Assembly: GCF_009742725.1 (NCBI RefSeq)
Contig: NZ_WPHG01000003.1
Span: 496,001 to 560,000, forward strand
DNA length: 64,000 nucleotides
Direction of reading: 5' to 3'
DNA from: Nitratireductor arenosus
GTDB taxonomy: Bacteria > Pseudomonadota > Alphaproteobacteria > Rhizobiales > Rhizobiaceae
Each line of letters opens with the position of its first letter. The first letter of the stretch is position 1. Under the pieces are notes generated by a model. That model searched no databases, had not been told where the DNA came from, and saw only the letters and a program-made list of their open reading frames with translations. Both the position numbers and the translations under genes were made by a program. Positions 60,447 to 64,000 of this stretch are shown one piece after another.

Positions 60447-61637
60447 TTGAACCCGATTGAAAAGGCGATCAGGAACGCCCTCGACAAGGGCGATGCCGGC
60501 GACCGCGCTTTTCGCGAAAAGGTCTACCGATCAGTTCACGCGGCGCTCGAAAGAACGCTGCAGGCAAATCCCGACGTCACGCCGGACATTCTGCGCCAGC
60601 GCCGCCAGACGCTGAAGACGGCGATCAGCGCCATCGAAACCGAATTCATCCCGGCTGTCGCGACGCCGGTCCGCGAGGCGAGCGAAGACCCGGCCGGCGC
60701 TGCTGTGGCCGCGCCGACGGTGGATGTCGGCCCGCGGGAACCGAACGCCGGCGACGCGCCGAGCGTTGAACTTGGCGGGCAACGAGAAGATGCGCCGGCG
60801 ATACCTTCGGTGGAGATGGAAACGCCGCAGCGTGCCGTGCCGGCCGATCCGCCGCCTGCCGCGCCGCAGCAACGCGTCCGCTCGCCTGAACGGCGCGAGC
60901 CCGCTTTCACAAACGACGGTGTGGAACTGGCCGACACAAATCGCGACGACGGCGGCGATTTGCGCGCCGATACTCGGGTCAAACCGCGTCGCCGGCGCGG
61001 ACGCCTGTTTGCCGGGTTGTTTCTGGCCGCGACGGTGGTGGCGGCGGTCGGCATCGGCGTGTGGTGGGTGGCCGACCGGGGCCTGCTTCTGTCGATCGAG
61101 GAGCGCGACACCTCCGTACCCAACCCGCCCAAGACGCTCGAGGAAGAGGAATTCGAACCCGCCGACCCGCCGCGACTTGGCAGCGAGCCGAGCGAAGAGC
61201 AGAACTGGATCACGATCTTCTCGCCGGACAATCCCGGTGCGGTGGTCACGCCGGCCGGCTCGAGCGCGGAGGTCGTGGACGCCGATGGCGAGCCGGCATT
61301 GCGTATTCGCGGCGAGGGCGCTGACACGCCGATCCTGTTCGATGTCGGCCAGGGCGTGTTGCAGCAGATTGCCGGCCGGCGGGCGCTGTTCGACATTGTC
61401 GCGCGGGCCGAGGAGGGCCAGGAAACCCAGGTCTCTGTCACCTGCAATTTCGGCGAGCTAGGCGATTGCGGCCGCAACCGCTACAGCGTCGTCCCGACGC
61501 GGTCGGATTATCTGTTCGATCTCGCCATGCCGGACGCAGCACCAGGGGCCGCTGGCACGATCGCTATCGTGCCCGACGTCGACGCCGGCGCCAAGGCGAT
61601 CGACATTTTCGAGATCCGCGTGTCGATTTCGCAGTAA
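60447..61637 (+). CDS. Single-pass membrane protein of unknown function
   Basis: A protein of about 396 residues from a TTG at 60447 (weak ribosome site; the start is uncertain). Residues 1-70 are charged and helical (NPIEKAIRNALDKGDAGDRA, then RQRRQTLKTAISAIE). A Pro/Ala/Glu-rich stretch follows to about residue 180. A basic RRRRGRLF leads into one membrane helix (about 188-210). The C-terminal 180 residues, probably periplasmic, contain ITIFSPDNPGAVVTP and two cysteines (CNFGELGDC). I recall similar proteins in other Rhizobiales without a known function. It converges on the ligase gene with five bases between stops. Confidence 0.75.
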   Translation: MNPIEKAIRNALDKGDAGDRAFREKVYRSVHAALERTLQANPDVTPDILRQRRQTLKTAISAIETEFIPAVATPVREASEDPAGAAVAAPTVDVGPREPNAGDAPSVELGGQREDAPAIPSVEMETPQRAVPADPPPAAPQQRVRSPERREPAFTNDGVELADTNRDDGGDLRADTRVKPRRRRGRLFAGLFLAATVVAAVGIGVWWVADRGLLLSIEERDTSVPNPPKTLEEEEFEPADPPRLGSEPSEEQNWITIFSPDNPGAVVTPAGSSAEVVDADGEPALRIRGEGADTPILFDVGQGVLQQIAGRRALFDIVARAEEGQETQVSVTCNFGELGDCGRNRYSVVPTRSDYLFDLAMPDAAPGAAGTIAIVPDVDAGAKAIDIFEIRVSISQ

Positions 61638-61642
61638 CCGTT

Positions 61643-63244
61643 CTAACGGTCGAGCAGCGCCTGCAGATTTTCGAGCCTGTCGGCTTCGGCGGCCGGCTTG
61701 TCCCAGCGCAGGCGCGAAATGCGAGGAAAGCGCATAGCGAGACCCGAACGATGCCGCTTCGAGCGGTTGAGGCCCTCGAAGGCGATTTCCAGCACCAGCC
61801 CGTGTCCGGGCTCGGCGCGCACCGCCCTGACCGGGCCGTAGCGCTCGACCGTGTTGTCGCGCACGAACTTGTCGATCTGCATCAATTCCTCGTCGGTGAA
61901 GCCGAAATAGGCCTTACCGACCGGCACGAGCTCGGGCGCCTCCGGCGTGCCGGTCCAGACGCCGAATGTATAGTCCGAATAATAGCTCGACCGCTTGCCG
62001 TGTCCGCGCTGGGCGTACATCAGCACCGTGTCGACGGTGAAGGGATCGCGCTTCCACTTGAACCAGGGACCTTTCGGCCGGCCGGCGACATAGGCCGCGT
62101 CCCAGCGCTTGAGCATGACGCCTTCGATCACCGGGTGCGGCGGCGCGCGCCGCAGGTCGTCAAGCGCGCTCCAATTGTCGAACCGGACCAGAGGCGACAG
62201 GTCGAATTTCGGCGAGGCGAGCCCACCGACAAAACTTTCGAGCCTTTTGCGCCGTTCGCGAAAGGGCTTGTCGCGCAGCGACTCGCCCTCGATCCGCAAC
62301 AAATCGTAGCAGCGGATGAAGGCCGGATGAGTCTCCATCGTGCGGGCCGAAACCGTCTTGCGGTTGAGCCGCTGCTGCAGGTCGGAAAAGCTGCCGGTCT
62401 CGCCGTCGGGTCGGCCGACCAGCAACTCGCCGTCGAGCGTGGCCTCGAAGTCGAGATGATCGATTATGTCGGGAAAGGCGGCGGAGATGTCGTCCCCGGT
62501 GCGTGAATAGAGCCGGGCACGGCCCTGTTCCGACGCCGCCTGCACGCGGATGCCGTCCCATTTCCATTCGGCCGCGTAGTCGCCCGGCTCAAGCGTCTCC
62601 AGGTCGCGCGCGCCGACGGGATTGGCGAGCATCACGGGCTTGAACAGTGCCGGCGCGGTTGCCGGCGGTCGCTCCGCGCGCCCTTCGAGCCAAGCGAACA
62701 GGCCGAGATAAGGCGGCGCCAGCCCGTGCCACAATTCCTCGATCTCGGCGATGTCGACGCCGCCCATCGCGGCAAGCGCCTGTTTTGCGCTGCGCGCCGA
62801 CACGCCGATCCTGAGGCCGCCGGTGGCGAGCTTGATCAGCGCGAACCGGGCCGAGGCGTCGAGCCGGTCGAGCAGGCCGGCGAAGACGGTCGCACCGCGC
62901 ACGCGTCCGGCCGCCATCAACGCCTCGACCGCCTCGTTAAGCCGGGGCGACGCGCCGTCGGGCGGCTCGTCCGGCGCCGGCCACACCAGCGAGACGGTTT
63001 CGGCGAGATCGCCGACATAATCGTAGGAATAGGCAAACAGCACCGGGTCCATGCGTTCGCCGATAAGGCCGCGCAGCATGGCCGGCTTGACGCCGGGAAT
63101 GTCGAGATCGCCTGTCAGTGCCGCCAGCGCCAGGCCGCGGTCGGGATCGGGCGTCGTTGAGAAATAATCGACCAGCAGCCTGAGCTTGGCGTTGCGCGAC
63201 GGCGTCAGCACGAGCCGGTCGAGCAGTTCGGCGAAGCGGTCCAT
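61643..63244 (-). CDS. ATP-dependent DNA ligase (cisplatin-damage-response type)
   Basis: A 533-residue ATP-dependent ligase that seals nicks in DNA repair. An N-terminal alpha-helical DNA-binding domain (1-200) precedes the nucleotidyltransferase domain with adenylated Lys228 in EWKWDGIRVQ (KxDG motif I); EGVMLKRWDAAY and WFKWKRD are motifs IV and V; an OB-fold domain ends the protein. Order and length fit the bacterial ligase family called cisplatin damage response. Its ATG shares a base with the stop of the upstream exonuclease gene (TGATG), so the two are coupled. The helicase gene often found downstream is not here. Confidence 0.93.
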   Translation of the reverse strand: MDRFAELLDRLVLTPSRNAKLRLLVDYFSTTPDPDRGLALAALTGDLDIPGVKPAMLRGLIGERMDPVLFAYSYDYVGDLAETVSLVWPAPDEPPDGASPRLNEAVEALMAAGRVRGATVFAGLLDRLDASARFALIKLATGGLRIGVSARSAKQALAAMGGVDIAEIEELWHGLAPPYLGLFAWLEGRAERPPATAPALFKPVMLANPVGARDLETLEPGDYAAEWKWDGIRVQAASEQGRARLYSRTGDDISAAFPDIIDHLDFEATLDGELLVGRPDGETGSFSDLQQRLNRKTVSARTMETHPAFIRCYDLLRIEGESLRDKPFRERRKRLESFVGGLASPKFDLSPLVRFDNWSALDDLRRAPPHPVIEGVMLKRWDAAYVAGRPKGPWFKWKRDPFTVDTVLMYAQRGHGKRSSYYSDYTFGVWTGTPEAPELVPVGKAYFGFTDEELMQIDKFVRDNTVERYGPVRAVRAEPGHGLVLEIAFEGLNRSKRHRSGLAMRFPRISRLRWDKPAAEADRLENLQALLDR

Positions 63245-64000
63245 CAGTCGCCCTCGTCTTCGTAACCGACAAGGTGGAGCGGCCGGGCCTTGATGCCGTT
63301 GAGTTCGCACCAGCGCACCAGCGCTTCCTCGCGGCCATGCGTGACCCACACCTCGCTAGCGCCGGTCTCGCCGATCGTGTCGATCAATTCGTCCCAGTCG
63401 GCATGGTCCGACAAAATCAGAGGCAACTCGACGCCGCGCTGTTTTGCGCGCTGGCGAATCCGCATCCAGCCGGACGCGAAGGCCGATACGGGGTCGGGAA
63501 AGCGCCGCGCCCAGCGCTCGGCGAAGGCGGCCGGCGGGCCGATCACGATCTTGCCGGCGAAACGGCCGGGGTCGCCGTCGTCGACGGTCGCCGGCGCGAG
63601 CGGACCGAGCGCGATGCCGCGGCTTTCGTAATAGGCGCACAGTTTTTCCAGCGCGCCGTGGATGTGGATGGGGCCGTCATGACCGGCGGCGCGCAAAAGG
63701 GCAATCACGCGCTGCGCCTTGCCGAGCGAATAGGCACCGACCAGATGGGCGCGTTCGGGGAATTGAGCCACCGATTTGATCAGGCGAACGATCTCGCCCC
63801 GGTCGTCGGGATGGCGGAAGACCGGCAGGGCGAAAGTGGCTTCGGTAATGAAGACGTCGCAGGCGACCGGCTCGAAGGCCCGGCAGGTCGGGTCGCGCCG
63901 GCGCTTGTAGTCGCCGGAGGCAACGATGCGCAGCCCGTTCTTTTCGACCGCGATCTGGGCCGAGCCCAGCACATGGCCGGCGGGATGAAACGAGACCCGT
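63244..64000 (-). CDS. Ligase-associated MBL-fold exonuclease, 5'-truncated by window edge
   Basis: About 252 C-terminal residues are visible of a beta-CASP metallo-beta-lactamase nuclease of the SNM1/CPSF type, known as ligase-associated DNA damage response exonuclease. FHPAGHVLGSAQI at the very start is the metal-binding HxxGH motif; ITEATFALPVFRH, LVGAYSLGKAQRVI and ILSDHADWDELI (with the last metal histidine) follow. The N-terminal HxHxDH motif lies beyond base 64000. Its stop overlaps the start of the ligase gene, forming a repair operon. Confidence 0.92.
   Translation of the reverse strand, partial: RVSFHPAGHVLGSAQIAVEKNGLRIVASGDYKRRRDPTCRAFEPVACDVFITEATFALPVFRHPDDRGEIVRLIKSVAQFPERAHLVGAYSLGKAQRVIALLRAAGHDGPIHIHGALEKLCAYYESRGIALGPLAPATVDDGDPGRFAGKIVIGPPAAFAERWARRFPDPVSAFASGWMRIRQRAKQRGVELPLILSDHADWDELIDTIGETGASEVWVTHGREEALVRWCELNGIKARPLHLVGYEDEGD

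Overview
The window is GC-rich, densely packed chromosomal DNA, most likely from an alphaproteobacterium of the order Hyphomicrobiales (Rhizobiales). This rests on gene content (Mrp without a CxxC pair, MocR regulators, several dipeptide-type ABC systems, a cox-type molybdenum hydroxylase, an ATP-dependent ligase with its MBL exonuclease) and on a dispersed 'CTAGAGC' inverted-repeat element. Species cannot be fixed from the sequence alone.

Layout. 1-4.2 kb: two VOC-fold proteins, the Fe-S scaffold ATPase Mrp and a class III adenylate cyclase with TPRs. 4.3-9.5 kb: a MITE-like repeat in the leader of a 1395-residue cytochrome P450 / two-TM / Dyp-type peroxidase fusion, followed by a convergent Crp-family regulator. 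9.6-19.6 kb: housekeeping and catabolic genes (PaaG-like isomerase, CoxG-like SRPBCC protein, IlvD/Edd dehydratase, MocR regulator, Pgi, HAD phosphatase, FadD, DUF924). 19.8-25.1 kb: a complete dipeptide-type ABC operon with a strong hairpin after the binding-protein gene. 25.1-30.6 kb: the beta-hydroxyaspartate cycle locus, bhcR divergent from bhcABCD, for glyoxylate assimilation. 30.6-32.5 kb: a LysR regulator and a divergent EamA exporter.

32.5-48.7 kb is an accessory region. It opens with an AraC pseudogene and a fused pair of transposase fragments (IS5-type head, IS3-type tail). Next comes an unassigned catabolic locus: creatininase-like hydrolase, second dipeptide-type ABC system, HpcH/HpaI aldolase and LysR on the minus strand; membrane protein, binding protein, RraA-like protein and amidase on the plus strand. 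A decayed amidohydrolase, an apparently intact orphan type I-E cas2 with one solo CRISPR-like repeat, a small membrane protein, an XRE regulator, a DUF2188 protein and a TGA-interrupted ORF follow. The region ends at tRNA-Thr(CGU), a typical island boundary.

48.9-64 kb returns to core-like genes: coxSLM (form II), a serine hydrolase, two EamA transporters, a DUF1611 protein, a MoaD/ThiS-like protein next to a BNR-repeat propeller, MarR with a perfect palindrome in its promoter, a nitronate monooxygenase, an unknown membrane protein, and an ATP-dependent DNA ligase coupled to its MBL exonuclease, which runs off the window.

The points most worth following are the P450-peroxidase fusion, the solitary cas2e with one repeat, the two related repeat elements (one of which supplies the stop codon of an ABC permease), and a 13-bp motif shared by the fadD and nitronate monooxygenase promoters.
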